64,000 bases of DNA from JAUXJB01 sp965226855 (lineage in GTDB: Bacteria > Myxococcota_A > UBA9160 > SZUA-336), in NCBI GenBank assembly GCA_965226855.1, contig CBDDEE010000030.1:310001-374000 (forward strand), read 5' to 3'. Below the pieces are notes generated by a model that was given only the letters and a program-made list of their open reading frames with translations, was not told the DNA's origin and searched no databases. The position numbers and the translations under genes are program-made. Below are positions 54,166 through 63,230 of this stretch, one piece after another (the stretch's first letter is position 1; the number at the start of each line of letters is the position of its first letter).

Positions 54166-55860
54166 TCAGATGTAGCCGAGTAGCAGGTAAGCGCCGAGCA
54201 GGATCGCGGCCCACATGGCCGCCGCCCCCGTTCCCCAGGGCTCACCGAGCAGTCCCGGCGGCGTGTGGTGCCGCACGACCTCGCCGAGCAGGCGCCGATA
54301 GGCTCTGCGAACCGGCGCGCTGAGGGCCTCGGCAAGCCGGGCTCCCCCGCCGCCGACGGCCCGCAACAGGGCGGGAGCGGCGCGCCGGTAGAAGTAATCG
54401 CTGTCGAGATTTGTGCTGTGCAGCTCGGGTGGATAGATGCCCCTCAGGTTCAGCCAGGCAAACGCGAGTGCGGAGAAGAAGAGCAGCTGCAGCTGGCTGA
54501 TCACGTGGGCTGAGGTGTAGGGGACGTAGGTAACCTCGTAGGGCAACAGGGGGTACAGCAGGGCGTTGGGGAAGCAGCCGTTGAACACGCACAGCCCCGC
54601 GGCCAGAGCCATGGCAACGAGCATGTTCCGCGGTGCCTCCTTGCAACGGATGCCGGAGTCGTGCGCGAAGAAGGCGAAGTAGGGAATCTTGATCCCGGCG
54701 TGATGGAAGACGCCCGCCGAGGCGAATAGCAGCACCAGCCAGATCCAGTCGTACCCCTCCTGGAGCGCGGCGGTCATCACCATCGACTTGCTGACGAAGC
54801 CGCTGAACAGCGGGAAGGCGGAGATGGAAGCCGCGGCCACCATGCAAAAGCCAGTGGTCAGCGGCATGCTCTTGTACAGACCGCCCAGGTCGGAGCCGTT
54901 GATCTTGCCGGTGCGGTAGAGGATCGCGCCCATCGTCATGAACAGGAGCCCCTTGAAGATGACGTCGTTGAAGGCGTGCGAGATGGCGCCGTTCAGGGCC
55001 AGCTCCGTACCCAGACCGATCCCGCAGACCATGAAGCCGAGCTGGTTGATCATGCTGTAGGCCAGCACGCGCCGGAGATCGTTCTCGATGACGGCGTAGA
55101 AGATCGGGAACGCGGTCATCGCTGCGCCGATGTAGATCAGCGCCTCGGTACCGGGGAAACCGCGGGCCATCGCGTAGATCGCGACCTTGGTGGTGAAGGC
55201 GCTCAAGAAGACGGCACCGGTGGGCGTCGCCTCCGGGTAGGAATCGGTGAGCCAGTTGTGGAGCAAGGGGAACGCGCACTTGATGCCGAAGGAGCCGAAG
55301 ATCAGGGTGGCGGCCAGCCCGTCGAGTCCGATGAAGTCGAAGTCGAGCGACCCTGTCTGCTGGACGTGGAGAATCACGCCGGAGAGGAGTGCGAGGCCCG
55401 ATAGCACCTGTACCAGCAGATAGCGGAGGCCTGCCGCGGTTGCCCGAGGCGTGCGACGCGCCCAGATGAGAAAGAGCGAGGTCGTGGCGAGCATCTCCCA
55501 GAACACGAAGAGCGTGATGAGGTCGCCGGCCAACACCGCGCCGATCGCGCTGCCCGCGTACATCAACGAGGAGACGAGCTGGGACGAGTCACGAACCCGG
55601 AGCGCGAACAGGCAGGCGATGAACGCGGCTATGTGAAACAAGTACGCGAAGATCCGGCTGAGCGCGTCGACGCGGACCAGCGTGAGCGGGTACGTGAAGA
55701 CCTCGATCTTCAGGTACTCACCGTCTGGAAAGCTCCACAGGATGAGAAAGCTCGCCACCGGCAGCAGCAGGATGTACCCGGATCGCAGGCGCCCGCGCAG
55801 CACCGGAACTAGCACGGAGCCAAGGATGAGCACCAGCGCGGGGGGGAAGTCACCGATCAT
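54166..55860 (-). CDS. Mrp antiporter/NuoL-N-like proton-channel subunit (last gene of operon)
   Basis: Hydrophobic protein of 564 residues with about 15 membrane helices. The proton-translocating core has the conserved charged helices: a Glu in FVFWEMLATTSLFLIWARR, Lys in GSFGIKCAFPLLHNWLTDSY and Lys in FSGFVSKSMVMTAA. The long C-terminal tail (KEAPRNML onward) includes an extra amphipathic stretch and final helix, as in NuoL relatives. It is the third NuoL/M/N-like subunit in this operon and lies 11 bases into the coding end of the small gene upstream. Confidence 0.87.
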   Translation of the reverse strand: MIGDFPPALVLILGSVLVPVLRGRLRSGYILLLPVASFLILWSFPDGEYLKIEVFTYPLTLVRVDALSRIFAYLFHIAAFIACLFALRVRDSSQLVSSLMYAGSAIGAVLAGDLITLFVFWEMLATTSLFLIWARRTPRATAAGLRYLLVQVLSGLALLSGVILHVQQTGSLDFDFIGLDGLAATLIFGSFGIKCAFPLLHNWLTDSYPEATPTGAVFLSAFTTKVAIYAMARGFPGTEALIYIGAAMTAFPIFYAVIENDLRRVLAYSMINQLGFMVCGIGLGTELALNGAISHAFNDVIFKGLLFMTMGAILYRTGKINGSDLGGLYKSMPLTTGFCMVAAASISAFPLFSGFVSKSMVMTAALQEGYDWIWLVLLFASAGVFHHAGIKIPYFAFFAHDSGIRCKEAPRNMLVAMALAAGLCVFNGCFPNALLYPLLPYEVTYVPYTSAHVISQLQLLFFSALAFAWLNLRGIYPPELHSTNLDSDYFYRRAAPALLRAVGGGGARLAEALSAPVRRAYRRLLGEVVRHHTPPGLLGEPWGTGAAAMWAAILLGAYLLLGYI

Positions 55861-56128
55861 AGTAGTCTTCGCCGCGCATCAAGACGCGCCGCATCTGCTT
55901 CGCGATCAGCACGAGCAGAACGCAGGCAACGAAACCGTAAACGGTGTAGAAGCCGGGAAACGCCTCCCAGACCCGATAGGCGTGCCGCCAGTCCGCGATC
56001 TCGAGCTGCGTTAGCGCGAAGTTCACGAGATCGATCAGCAGCAGGAGCGCGCAGATCGAGTAGAGCGTGCGCAGCACCTTTTGCACGTTTTCTGGCTTGT
56101 CGAGGAAGCGCTCTCGCTCGGGCTCCAT
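55850..56128 (-). CDS. Small two- or three-helix membrane protein in the antiporter operon
   Basis: This 92-residue protein is basic and acidic at the N-terminus (EPERERFLDKPENVQKVLRT), then hydrophobic (LLLLIDLVNFAL, FYTVYGFVACVLLVLIAKQM). It overlaps the downstream NuoL-like gene by 11 bases. No family recognised, though similar small genes occur in Mrp-like operons of this type. Its place suggests a structural subunit. Confidence 0.6.
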   Translation of the reverse strand: MEPERERFLDKPENVQKVLRTLYSICALLLLIDLVNFALTQLEIADWRHAYRVWEAFPGFYTVYGFVACVLLVLIAKQMRRVLMRGEDYYDR

Positions 56129-57589
56129 TCAGCCCCCCATCATTCCGCCGAGAAGAGCGTAGATCCACGGCGCGTAGAAGAAGAGCACGAGCGACCCGAG
56201 TGCGGTCAGGCAGAGCGGAACGACGCACAGCAGCGGAGCTTCTCGGACGCCTGCCTCCTCCTCCACCACCGGTGCGGCAAAGAAGGCACGTGCGACGATA
56301 GGCATCAGGTAGCCGATCGAGAGCAGTGAGCTCAGCATCAGCACGCCGATGAAGAGGAGCTGATCGCCCTCTGCGGCACCCATCGCCAGGTACCACTTGC
56401 TCCAGGCGCCGCCAAAGGGCGGAACCCCGATGATGCTGAGCGAACCGAGCAGGAACGCGCCCATGGTGAACGGCATGGAGCGACCGATGCCATCGAGCTC
56501 GCTGACCGCTTTCTTGTGTGTCGCCACGTCGATCGCGCCGGCACAGAAGAAGAGCGTGATCTTGCCCATGGCGTGCATGGCGATGTGAAGTCCTCCGCCG
56601 AGAATGCCGCTGGAAGTCGCGAGCGCAGCGCCGAGCACGATGTAGGAGAGCTGGCTCACCGTCGAGTAGGCGAGCCTGGCTTTGAGGTTGTCTTTGGTGA
56701 GTGCGATGACCGAGGCGATCAGGATCGTGGCGGCGGCGACGTACATCAGCCAGGAGGAGCTCTCGCTCTCCGCGAGGAAGTCGATACCGAATACGTAGAC
56801 GACGATCTTGAGCACGGAGAAGACGCCCGCCTTTACCACCGCGACTGCGTGCAGCAGCGCACTCACGGGTGTCGGCGCGACCATCGCTGCAGGCAGCCAG
56901 CGGTGAAAGGGCATGAGCGCTGCCTTGCCGATGCCGAATGCGTACAGGGCGAGCAACGCGACGGCGGTCCCGGAGTCCGTGTGCGAGGCCAGTATCCCAC
57001 CGGGACGGAACTCGAGGGTCCCGCTGAGGTGCCAGGTCCAGATGATGGCAAAGAGCAGGAACGAGATGGAGGTTCCGAGCAGGATACCCAGGTACCTTCG
57101 GCCGCCTTCCATGGCCTCACGCGTCTGCCGGTGCGTGACCAGGGGATACGTGGAGAGTGTCAGCGCCTCGTAGAACAGGAACAGCGTGAAGAGGTTGCTG
57201 GCAAATGCTACGCCCAGAGCAGCCGAGATCGCGAGGGCGAAGTAGGCGAAGAAACGGGTCTGCTTGACCTCTCCGTGCGCGCGCATGTAGCCGATCGAGT
57301 AGACCGAGGTCACGATCCAGAGACCGGAGGCGACGAGCGCGTACAGCATGCCCAGCGGCTCGACCTCGAAGGCGAGGGCCACGCCGGGAAATACCTCCAG
57401 CAGCTCTAGCCGCGGACGCCCGCCCGCCATCACGTCGGGCAGCAGGCTCACGACGCTGCTGAAGGTCAGAAGGGTCGCCAGCAGCGTCAGCGCTTCGCGC
57501 AGGTTCGGACGGCGGTCCGCCGCGATCACGGCGAGTGCTGCAAGCGTGGGCAACGCGAGCGAGAGGCCGAGCAAGACTTCGGGCGTCAC
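56129..57589 (-). CDS. Mrp antiporter/NuoL-M-like subunit
   Basis: This 486-residue protein with about 14 membrane helices carries antiporter-type motifs: FLFYEALTLSTYPLVTHRQT (the key Glu), AFGIGKAALMPFHRWLPAAM (Lys and His) and LTKDNLKARLAYSTVSQLSY. It keeps the HxxHAxxK-type segment LHIAMHAMGKITLFFCAGAI. Probably one proton or sodium channel of the complex. The start is just inside the previous gene (57586-57589 overlap ATGA). Confidence 0.88.
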   Translation of the reverse strand: MTPEVLLGLSLALPTLAALAVIAADRRPNLREALTLLATLLTFSSVVSLLPDVMAGGRPRLELLEVFPGVALAFEVEPLGMLYALVASGLWIVTSVYSIGYMRAHGEVKQTRFFAYFALAISAALGVAFASNLFTLFLFYEALTLSTYPLVTHRQTREAMEGGRRYLGILLGTSISFLLFAIIWTWHLSGTLEFRPGGILASHTDSGTAVALLALYAFGIGKAALMPFHRWLPAAMVAPTPVSALLHAVAVVKAGVFSVLKIVVYVFGIDFLAESESSSWLMYVAAATILIASVIALTKDNLKARLAYSTVSQLSYIVLGAALATSSGILGGGLHIAMHAMGKITLFFCAGAIDVATHKKAVSELDGIGRSMPFTMGAFLLGSLSIIGVPPFGGAWSKWYLAMGAAEGDQLLFIGVLMLSSLLSIGYLMPIVARAFFAAPVVEEEAGVREAPLLCVVPLCLTALGSLVLFFYAPWIYALLGGMMGG

Positions 57590-59061
57590 GGGGACACGCC
57601 GAGCAGCTCTGCGGCAGCGAGCTCCGCAATCCGACCACTCCAGTGCGTGAAGAGACCGAAGTAGATGCTGGCCCCGATCAGGATCCAGGCAGGGATGAGG
57701 ATGGACGCGGGGGCCTCACCTCGAGGTGCATCTGCTGGCGGCTCCTGGAAGTAGGCGACCTCTACGACGCGCCACACGTAGACGGCCGCGAGCAGAGAGC
57801 TCACGAGGATCGCGAAGGCCACCAGGTTCGTTCCGCCCTCGAGGGCGCCAAGAACCAGGTACCACTTGCTCACGAAGCCCGCGGTCGCGGGCACACCGAT
57901 CAGCCCGAGACCACCTACTACGAAGGCTGCGGTGGTGAAAGGCATGCGGCGCCCGAGCCCCCGCAAGTCCGCGATCTCACTCGAGCCGAGCCGTGCCACG
58001 ATGCAGGCGACCACGAGGAACAGCCCGCCCTTTATCAGAGCGTGGTTGAACAGGTGCACGAGCCCACCGGTCAAGCCTGTGACGGAGCCCAGCGCGAGCC
58101 CGAGCGTCATGTATCCGACCTGAGAAACGCTGGAGTAGGCGAGCAAGCGCTTGAGGTCGGTCTGGTTGATCGCGGCGATCGCGCCGATGAACATGGCGGC
58201 GATCGACAGGGGCATGAGCAACGTGCTCAGGTGCAGGGTCTCGAACACGAACGCGGCCCCGAACACCGTGAAGATCAGACGCACCAGCAGGTAGTACGCG
58301 ACCTTCGTCGCAGTTGCCGACAGGAACGCCGAGACGACAGGCGGCGCGTAGCTGTAGGCGTTTGGCAACCACTGGTGCAGCGGGAATACGGCCAGCTTGA
58401 TCGACAAGCCTACGGACAGAAAGGCGAACGCCACGTGGAGGGGCCGCGTGTCGGTGACCTCGGGAAGCCGCTTCGCCAGGTCCATCATGTTGAGCGTTCC
58501 GGTCATGAGGTACATGAAGCCGATCCCGATCAGCACGAAGGTGCCGCCGATCGTTCCCATGACCAGGTAGGAGAAGGCGGCGTGGAGCGCGCGGCGACTC
58601 TTGCCGAGGCTGACCAGCGTGTAGGCCGCGAGGGATGAGATCTCGAGGAACACGAATACGTTGAAGGCGTCCCCCGTAATCGTCACCCCGAGTAGTCCGG
58701 CGAGGCAGAGCAGGAACGTGCCGTAGAAGAGGTGCTCTCGGCCCTCTGGGATGGCGTGCCCCCGGAGCCCCGGTCCGATCAGGAGGACCGTGGACGCGAT
58801 CCCCGAGACGATCAGCAGGACGAACGCGTTCGTCAGATCGACTCGGTACTCGATCCCGATCGGCGGAGGCCAGCCGCCGAGCTCGTAGGTGATCGGCCCC
58901 CCCGCGAGAACACGCTGCAGCAGCGCGATCGCCACCGCGAGGCACGCCCAACAAACGAGGACCGCAACGCCGTGCGTGAGCGCCGCGCGCCGCAGAACGA
59001 GACAGATCGGAGCCGCGATCAGCGGAACCACGACCTGAAGCACGGGAAGGTGCTCGATCAT
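57586..59061 (-). CDS. mnhD: Mrp antiporter subunit D (MnhD-like)
   Basis: This 491-residue protein has about 14 helices, with the Glu of FVFLEISSLAAYTLVSLGKS, the Lys/His pair in SIKLAVFPLHQWLPNAYS, INQTDLKRLLAYSSVSQVGY and LVHLFNHALIKGGLFLVVAC. This is the expected MrpD arrangement directly after mnhC. Start and stop overlap the adjoining genes by four bases each. Confidence 0.9.
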   Translation of the reverse strand: MIEHLPVLQVVVPLIAAPICLVLRRAALTHGVAVLVCWACLAVAIALLQRVLAGGPITYELGGWPPPIGIEYRVDLTNAFVLLIVSGIASTVLLIGPGLRGHAIPEGREHLFYGTFLLCLAGLLGVTITGDAFNVFVFLEISSLAAYTLVSLGKSRRALHAAFSYLVMGTIGGTFVLIGIGFMYLMTGTLNMMDLAKRLPEVTDTRPLHVAFAFLSVGLSIKLAVFPLHQWLPNAYSYAPPVVSAFLSATATKVAYYLLVRLIFTVFGAAFVFETLHLSTLLMPLSIAAMFIGAIAAINQTDLKRLLAYSSVSQVGYMTLGLALGSVTGLTGGLVHLFNHALIKGGLFLVVACIVARLGSSEIADLRGLGRRMPFTTAAFVVGGLGLIGVPATAGFVSKWYLVLGALEGGTNLVAFAILVSSLLAAVYVWRVVEVAYFQEPPADAPRGEAPASILIPAWILIGASIYFGLFTHWSGRIAELAAAELLGVSP

Positions 59062-59417
59062 TCAGAGTTCCGATCGAGCGCAGTGATCTCCCTCTCGTCG
59101 ACCGTTCCGTACGCCCTCTGGATACGGACCACGAGAGCCAGGCTGACTGCGGTGACGGACACACCGACGACGATCGCGGTCAGCATAAGGACGTGAGGGA
59201 GGGGGTTTGAATAGGCGACGCTGCTGGCGCCGGGAATGAGGATCGGCGCCGTCCCGTCCGCGACCTCGGCGATGGAGACATAGAAGATGATCACGGAGAC
59301 CTGGAACAGGTTCAGGCCCATGACCTTCTTCACGAGATGCTCGCGGGCGATCATGATGTAGAGCCCGACCATCATCAGACCGATCGCGAGCCAGTAGTTC
59401 CACAGCTCTAGAGCCAT
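59058..59417 (-). CDS. mnhC: Mrp antiporter subunit C (MnhC, NuoK-like)
   Basis: This 119-residue, three-helix protein has the NuoK-type LMMVGLYIMIAREHLVKKVM GLNLFQVSVIIF, where the MGL motif and a Glu would lie on the proton path. The C-terminal helix is HVLMLTAIVVGVSVTAVSLA. It overlaps mnhB by one base and mnhD by four. Length and topology fit MrpC. Confidence 0.92.
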   Translation of the reverse strand: MALELWNYWLAIGLMMVGLYIMIAREHLVKKVMGLNLFQVSVIIFYVSIAEVADGTAPILIPGASSVAYSNPLPHVLMLTAIVVGVSVTAVSLALVVRIQRAYGTVDEREITALDRNSE

Positions 59418-59875
59418 CAGGCAGAGCCCCGTCCGCTGCGGCCCGCGAAGCTGTAGTAGATGATCGTCATGACCGAGGCGACCGTGATCCCGACTCCGAG
59501 CTCGACCAGCAGGATCCCGAGGTGCTGGCCGTGCACCGGATCGTGGGCATCGAGAAAGTCGTAGTCCAGATAGTTGCCGCCCAGGACGACGCTGACGATC
59601 CCGACACCGGCAAAGATCAGAGCTCCCAGCGCCGCCCCGAGCTCCACGACGCGAGGAGGCACGACCCGCTTCAGCTCGTCTAACCCGAAGACCATCCCGT
59701 AGAGAATGAAGCCCGCCGCGAAGATCACCCCCGCCTGGAACCCGCCGCCCGGCCCGAAGTCCCCGTGGAACTGCACGTAAAGGGCGAACAAGAGCACGAA
59801 CGGGATGAAGCGCTTGGAGACGATGCGGAGCACCACCTTCTCGCGCATCCGCGTGCGCATGCGGGGGGAGCTCAC
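59417..59875 (-). CDS. mnhB: Mrp antiporter subunit B (MnhB domain)
   Basis: This 152-residue protein with four helices shows the MnhB signature: LRIVSKRFIPFVLLFALYVQ FHGDFGPGGGFQAGVIFAAG, with the conserved H-G-D-x-GPGGGFQ loop. Its start overlaps the DUF4040-type gene by four bases. It is the second B-type subunit in order after the MbhD/E-like gene. Confidence 0.92.
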   Translation of the reverse strand: MSSPRMRTRMREKVVLRIVSKRFIPFVLLFALYVQFHGDFGPGGGFQAGVIFAAGFILYGMVFGLDELKRVVPPRVVELGAALGALIFAGVGIVSVVLGGNYLDYDFLDAHDPVHGQHLGILLVELGVGITVASVMTIIYYSFAGRSGRGSA

Positions 59876-60417
59876 GGATCGTTCCGGCTCTGCTCCGTAC
59901 CCCGGATGTGAATACCCAGGAGGAGCATCACGCTGATGCCGGCCGTGAGGATGACGGTGAGCTCGCCCAGCGTGTCGTAGCCCCGATAGCTCGCCAGTAT
60001 CGCCGTCACCACGTTCGGAAGACCGATCTCGCGTGTGGTCTCTTGCAAGTAGTAAGGAGCCACGTGCTGGTGGATGGGGGCGGCGGGATCTGCAAAGGCC
60101 GGCATGCCCAGTGTGCCGTACCCCAGGGCCGCTCCGGTCACGACGACGATGGCGAGCGGGAGCAGTGGGCGACGTGGCGGCCGCTCCTCCTCGGTCGTGA
60201 GGGCGAGCGTCCCGAGGATGAGTATCGTCGAGATGCCCGCACCCACTGCTGCCTCCGTGAACGCCACGTCGACTGCGTCCATCACCGTAAACAGGCCGGC
60301 GGAGAGCAGGCTGAAGATCCCCGTCAGCATGGCGGCGCCGAACAAATCCCGCAGTCGGGCGATCGATACCGCGAGTACGATGAGGAAGCCGAAGAGGATC
60401 AGCTCAAGGGGAAGCAT
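59872..60417 (-). CDS. DUF4040/MbhD-MbhE-like antiporter subunit
   Basis: This 181-residue protein has about five helices. The first half (FGAAMLTGIFSLLSAGLFTV MDAVDVAFTEAAVGAGISTI) is the MbhD/DUF4040 core with its conserved Asp and Glu. The second half (GYDTLGELTVILTAGISVML) is the MbhE-like part with its conserved Asp-Thr-xx-Glu. In standard Mrp these are the C-terminal part of MrpA; here they stand alone, so MrpA is split. Confidence 0.85.
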   Translation of the reverse strand: MLPLELILFGFLIVLAVSIARLRDLFGAAMLTGIFSLLSAGLFTVMDAVDVAFTEAAVGAGISTILILGTLALTTEEERPPRRPLLPLAIVVVTGAALGYGTLGMPAFADPAAPIHQHVAPYYLQETTREIGLPNVVTAILASYRGYDTLGELTVILTAGISVMLLLGIHIRGTEQSRNDP

Positions 60418-60727
60418 CGTTTGCGTCGGTCTCCAGCACTTTGACCCTGCGCGAGTAGGCTGCCTTTACGAGGGCGTGCGTTGCGGTTGGGCTCGTCAGG
60501 TGCAGCAGGAAGGCAATCATCAGGAGCTTGACACTGATCAGCGTCGGTCCTGCCTGGAGCACGAGCCCGAGCAGGATCAGGGTCGCTCCCAGCGTGTCCG
60601 TGAGTCCGCCCGCGTGCGTCCGGGAGTAAAAGTCCGGCATGCGGTGCAGGCCGACTCCTCCGATCACACAGATCAGCGCACCGCTCAAAAGGAGCAGCCA
60701 GCTCGCGGCGTCGACGAGCGACGTCAC
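60404..60727 (-). CDS. mnhG: Mrp antiporter subunit G (MnhG)
   Basis: This 107-residue protein, from GTG 60727, has three helices and the MnhG core LRMPDFYSRTHAGGLTDTLG-type sequence (RMPDFYSRTHAGGLTDTLGA), then KLLMIAFLLHLTSPTATHAL. Its start overlaps the mnhF stop by four bases and its end overlaps the next gene by 14 bases. Confidence 0.92.
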   Translation of the reverse strand: MTSLVDAASWLLLLSGALICVIGGVGLHRMPDFYSRTHAGGLTDTLGATLILLGLVLQAGPTLISVKLLMIAFLLHLTSPTATHALVKAAYSRRVKVLETDANDASP

Positions 60728-60999
60728 TGCCGCACCTGTTCGTCGGAGCCGAGGTCGCCGTACTTGGAGAAGCGGAGCACGGCCAGGACAGCAACGTAGC
60801 TGATCAGCCCGTAGAGGAGCGCCAGATCCAGCCATTCCGGGCGCCCGGCTAGGAAGCCCGATACGGCGATCAGCAGCATGGTCTTGGTCGCGACCATGTT
60901 CGCGGCCAGAATGCGGTCGTAGACCGTGGGACCGAGGATCGCGCGCAGCAGCGCGAGCAGCATGGTGATCAGGACTCCCGCCGTGGCGGCCGCGAACAT
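60724..60999 (-). CDS. mnhF: Mrp antiporter subunit F (MnhF)
   Basis: This 91-residue, three-helix protein, from ATG 60999, has LLALLRAILGPTVYDRILAA NMVATKTMLLIAV, the MrpF core with the conserved Asp-Arg pair. The ATG at 60999 overlaps the mnhE end by one base and gives the standard length; an upstream extension to 61029 is not family-like. Confidence 0.92.
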   Translation of the reverse strand: MFAAATAGVLITMLLALLRAILGPTVYDRILAANMVATKTMLLIAVSGFLAGRPEWLDLALLYGLISYVAVLAVLRFSKYGDLGSDEQVRQ

Positions 61000-61484
61000 T
61001 AGTCGTGGGCCTCCGTGCCCTCGAGCCATGCGACGCGGTCGTTTATCCTCCCGTCGAGCAGTCCCTCCGCCGAGTCGCGTGTCAGGGCATGCACGAGGAG
61101 CGTCTGGTCCCTCACGTCGAGCGTGACGGTTCCCGGTGTGAGCGTGATCGAGTTCGCGAAGATGACCAGCCCCAGGTCCGTCTCCTGACGCCCCCGGATG
61201 CGTAGCAAGCGTGGTCGAATCGGCAGGCTCGGAGTGAGGATGACGCGGGCCACGTGCAGGTTCGCCTTCGCGATCTCCCAGAGGAGCCAGGGTGCGTACA
61301 GGAGCGGACGGAGACCCAGCTGGTACGGCTCGGACTCCTCGTCGATGAGGTCCATCCGTCGCGCGAGCAGAGTCGCGATGACCACCGAGACTGCTCCGAG
61401 TGCCAGCAGGAGTGGCTCGCTATGCCCTGACCAAAGCAGCCAGGTGAAGCCAAGCCATGTGGAAAGCAGGATAGTGCGGATCAC
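60999..61484 (-). CDS. mnhE: Mrp antiporter subunit E (MnhE), first gene of the operon
   Basis: This 161-residue protein has two or three N-terminal helices (TWLGFTWLLWSGHSEPLLLA LGAVSVVIATLLARRMDLID) and the MnhE domain with LWEIAKANLHVARVILTPSL and FANSITLTPGTVTLDV. It begins the ten-gene operon E-F-G-(DUF4040)-B-C-D and the following NuoL-like genes. BolA starts 84 bases away on the other strand. Confidence 0.92.
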   Translation of the reverse strand: MIRTILLSTWLGFTWLLWSGHSEPLLLALGAVSVVIATLLARRMDLIDEESEPYQLGLRPLLYAPWLLWEIAKANLHVARVILTPSLPIRPRLLRIRGRQETDLGLVIFANSITLTPGTVTLDVRDQTLLVHALTRDSAEGLLDGRINDRVAWLEGTEAHD

Positions 61485-61567
61485 GGCTCCCCCAGGATCG
61501 AGCGACCGCGATAGTAGACTGCGGGCGAGCGCAGGCCAACCGAGCTGTCGCGAGGTATAGTCTCCCC

Positions 61568-61825
61568 ATGCCGCTGCAGATCAGCCCACCCGCAGACGAG
61601 ACGCTCGCCCAGCTGCGCGAGGCCATCGCCGCCGCGCTTCCAGAAGCCGAGATTCAGGTGTCGGGCGGCGGCGGACACTTCGAGATCCGCGTGGTGTCTG
61701 CGGCTTTCGAGGGCAAGCGTTCGCTCGCCAAGCAGCGCCTGGTCTACGACGCGATCGCGCACCTGATGACGGGCGAAACCGCCCCGGTCCACGCCGTGGA
61801 CCGCCTGATCACGGAGACTCCGTAG
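61568..61825 (+). CDS. bolA: BolA family protein
   Basis: This 85-residue protein has the BolA/YrbA-like fold: a helix-rich first half (LAQLREAIAAALPEAEIQV) then the FEIRVVSAAFEGKRSLAKQR LVYDAI core and final helix. The family Cys/His that bind iron-sulfur clusters with monothiol glutaredoxins are represented here by the His of GGGGHFEIRVV and that of APVHAVD. It may take part in iron-sulfur homeostasis. Convergent with the lipoprotein gene; their ends overlap by 17 bases. Confidence 0.88.
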   Translation: MPLQISPPADETLAQLREAIAAALPEAEIQVSGGGGHFEIRVVSAAFEGKRSLAKQRLVYDAIAHLMTGETAPVHAVDRLITETP

Positions 61826-63158
61826 CGCGCTCCGGTGGCTCTCTGCCGTCGCTGCCCCGCAGCTTGACGACAACGAGCTCGTCCCGGTCCACGGACCCCA
61901 CGTAGCCTGCGGCGAGCACGTGCCCCTCGGGGTCCACCGCAAGCGCGCGGACCTCCCCTGCGCTCCCAGCAGCCGGTCCGAGCCCTCGTTGCCAGAGCGA
62001 GCGTCCATCCAGTCCGCGAAGCTTCAGCACCAGGAGCTCCCTGCCTTGTGCGCAGCCGGCAGCGATGACGTCGTCGTCTGCGTTTACCGTAACGGCGATG
62101 CCTCCGCCGCAGCGGCGGGCCCCATCGAGCGTGCGCCGCCAGATCTGCCGACCATCGCTCGAGGCGAGCTTGCTGAAGCTGAGGCCCGCGGGGCTTGCCG
62201 TGGCCAGGACGATGTTGCCGCGAGCATCCAGGTGGAGGTCCAAGGCAAGGCCGTCGGCCCGAGGGAACACTTCGATCCAGCGCGGTGTGCCGTTCCCTCC
62301 ATCTATTCTCGCCACCACCAGGAGCGTTTCGTCACCGGCGGCGGACACGAGCCACGCCGCGATCACGTCTCCGCTGCGGTCGAGCGAGGTCACTCGCGCG
62401 GAGGACGCCGCGCCGGACGAGCTCCCCGCTCGGCCGGCGTGCAGGCTGCTCCGCCACATCTCTGCTCCGTCGAGCCCGTCGATCTTCAACACTCCGAGCT
62501 CCGGTTCGCTGTCCCCGCCCCACAGGCTGCCTGCGAAGAGGGTGTCTCCGCCTCCCGTTGTGGCGACGGCCGTGGCGTCGGCGCGGGTCGGCCAGGGTTG
62601 CCGGATTCGGTAGCGCCACAGCTCTCGCCCGTCCGCGGCGGTCAGCTTGACCAGGCTCAACTCGTTCGACTTCTCGTCGCGACTCTGGCCGGCCACGATC
62701 ACCTCGCCCTGGGGGTCGAGCGCGAGGTTCGTCAGGATCGCGTCGTCTGGTTGCCCACGCGACAGGGCGTGACGCCAGAGCGCCGTTCCGTTCGTACCGT
62801 CGAGGCGCACCACCGCGGACCCCGAGCCGGCTTCGTCGTACTCGGGCACAGACAGCCAGGCGGCCAGGACCGGGTCCACTCCATCCGCTAGCACGAGCGC
62901 CCCAGAGGCGCGGACGCTGCGGCTCCAGAGCGAGCTGCCAAGAGAGCCAGAGAGCTTCGCTATGCCGAAGCCTCCGGCGAGCGAGCCTGCCACAAAGACG
63001 TCTCCGCTCTTGTCGAGGGCCAGCCCGAGGCGCGGGGAACTGCCCGCGCTCCCGTCCGGTGTCGCGAGTCGCGCGCGCCAACCATCTCCGGCCGAAGAGG
63101 CGCAGCCCGCCAGGTAGAGCGAGATCGCCAACACGAGGCCGGCTCTCGAGAAGATCAC
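61809..63158 (-). CDS. Beta-propeller (PQQ/NHL-like) repeat lipoprotein
   Basis: This 449-residue exported lipoprotein, from GTG 63158, has signal MIFSRAGLVLAISLYLAGC with lipobox LAGC. The rest consists of repeats of about 50-55 residues with the pattern G-x-x-L-W/R ... D-x-x-G-x-V-x-V/A-A-G (for example LDGTNGTALWRHALSRGQP, LDPQGEVIVAGQSRDEK, LDRSGDVIAAWLVSAAG), a beta propeller. No catalytic signature. It is probably an outer-membrane-anchored surface protein of unknown function. Confidence 0.8.
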   Translation of the reverse strand: MIFSRAGLVLAISLYLAGCASSAGDGWRARLATPDGSAGSSPRLGLALDKSGDVFVAGSLAGGFGIAKLSGSLGSSLWSRSVRASGALVLADGVDPVLAAWLSVPEYDEAGSGSAVVRLDGTNGTALWRHALSRGQPDDAILTNLALDPQGEVIVAGQSRDEKSNELSLVKLTAADGRELWRYRIRQPWPTRADATAVATTGGGDTLFAGSLWGGDSEPELGVLKIDGLDGAEMWRSSLHAGRAGSSSGAASSARVTSLDRSGDVIAAWLVSAAGDETLLVVARIDGGNGTPRWIEVFPRADGLALDLHLDARGNIVLATASPAGLSFSKLASSDGRQIWRRTLDGARRCGGGIAVTVNADDDVIAAGCAQGRELLVLKLRGLDGRSLWQRGLGPAAGSAGEVRALAVDPEGHVLAAGYVGSVDRDELVVVKLRGSDGREPPERATESP

Positions 63159-63230
63159 GCCAGGAACGTAACCGATCTCTCCCTGTGGGACCGGGCCTTG
63201 CGACCCGGCGCGCGGGCGGTCCCGGCGCAC

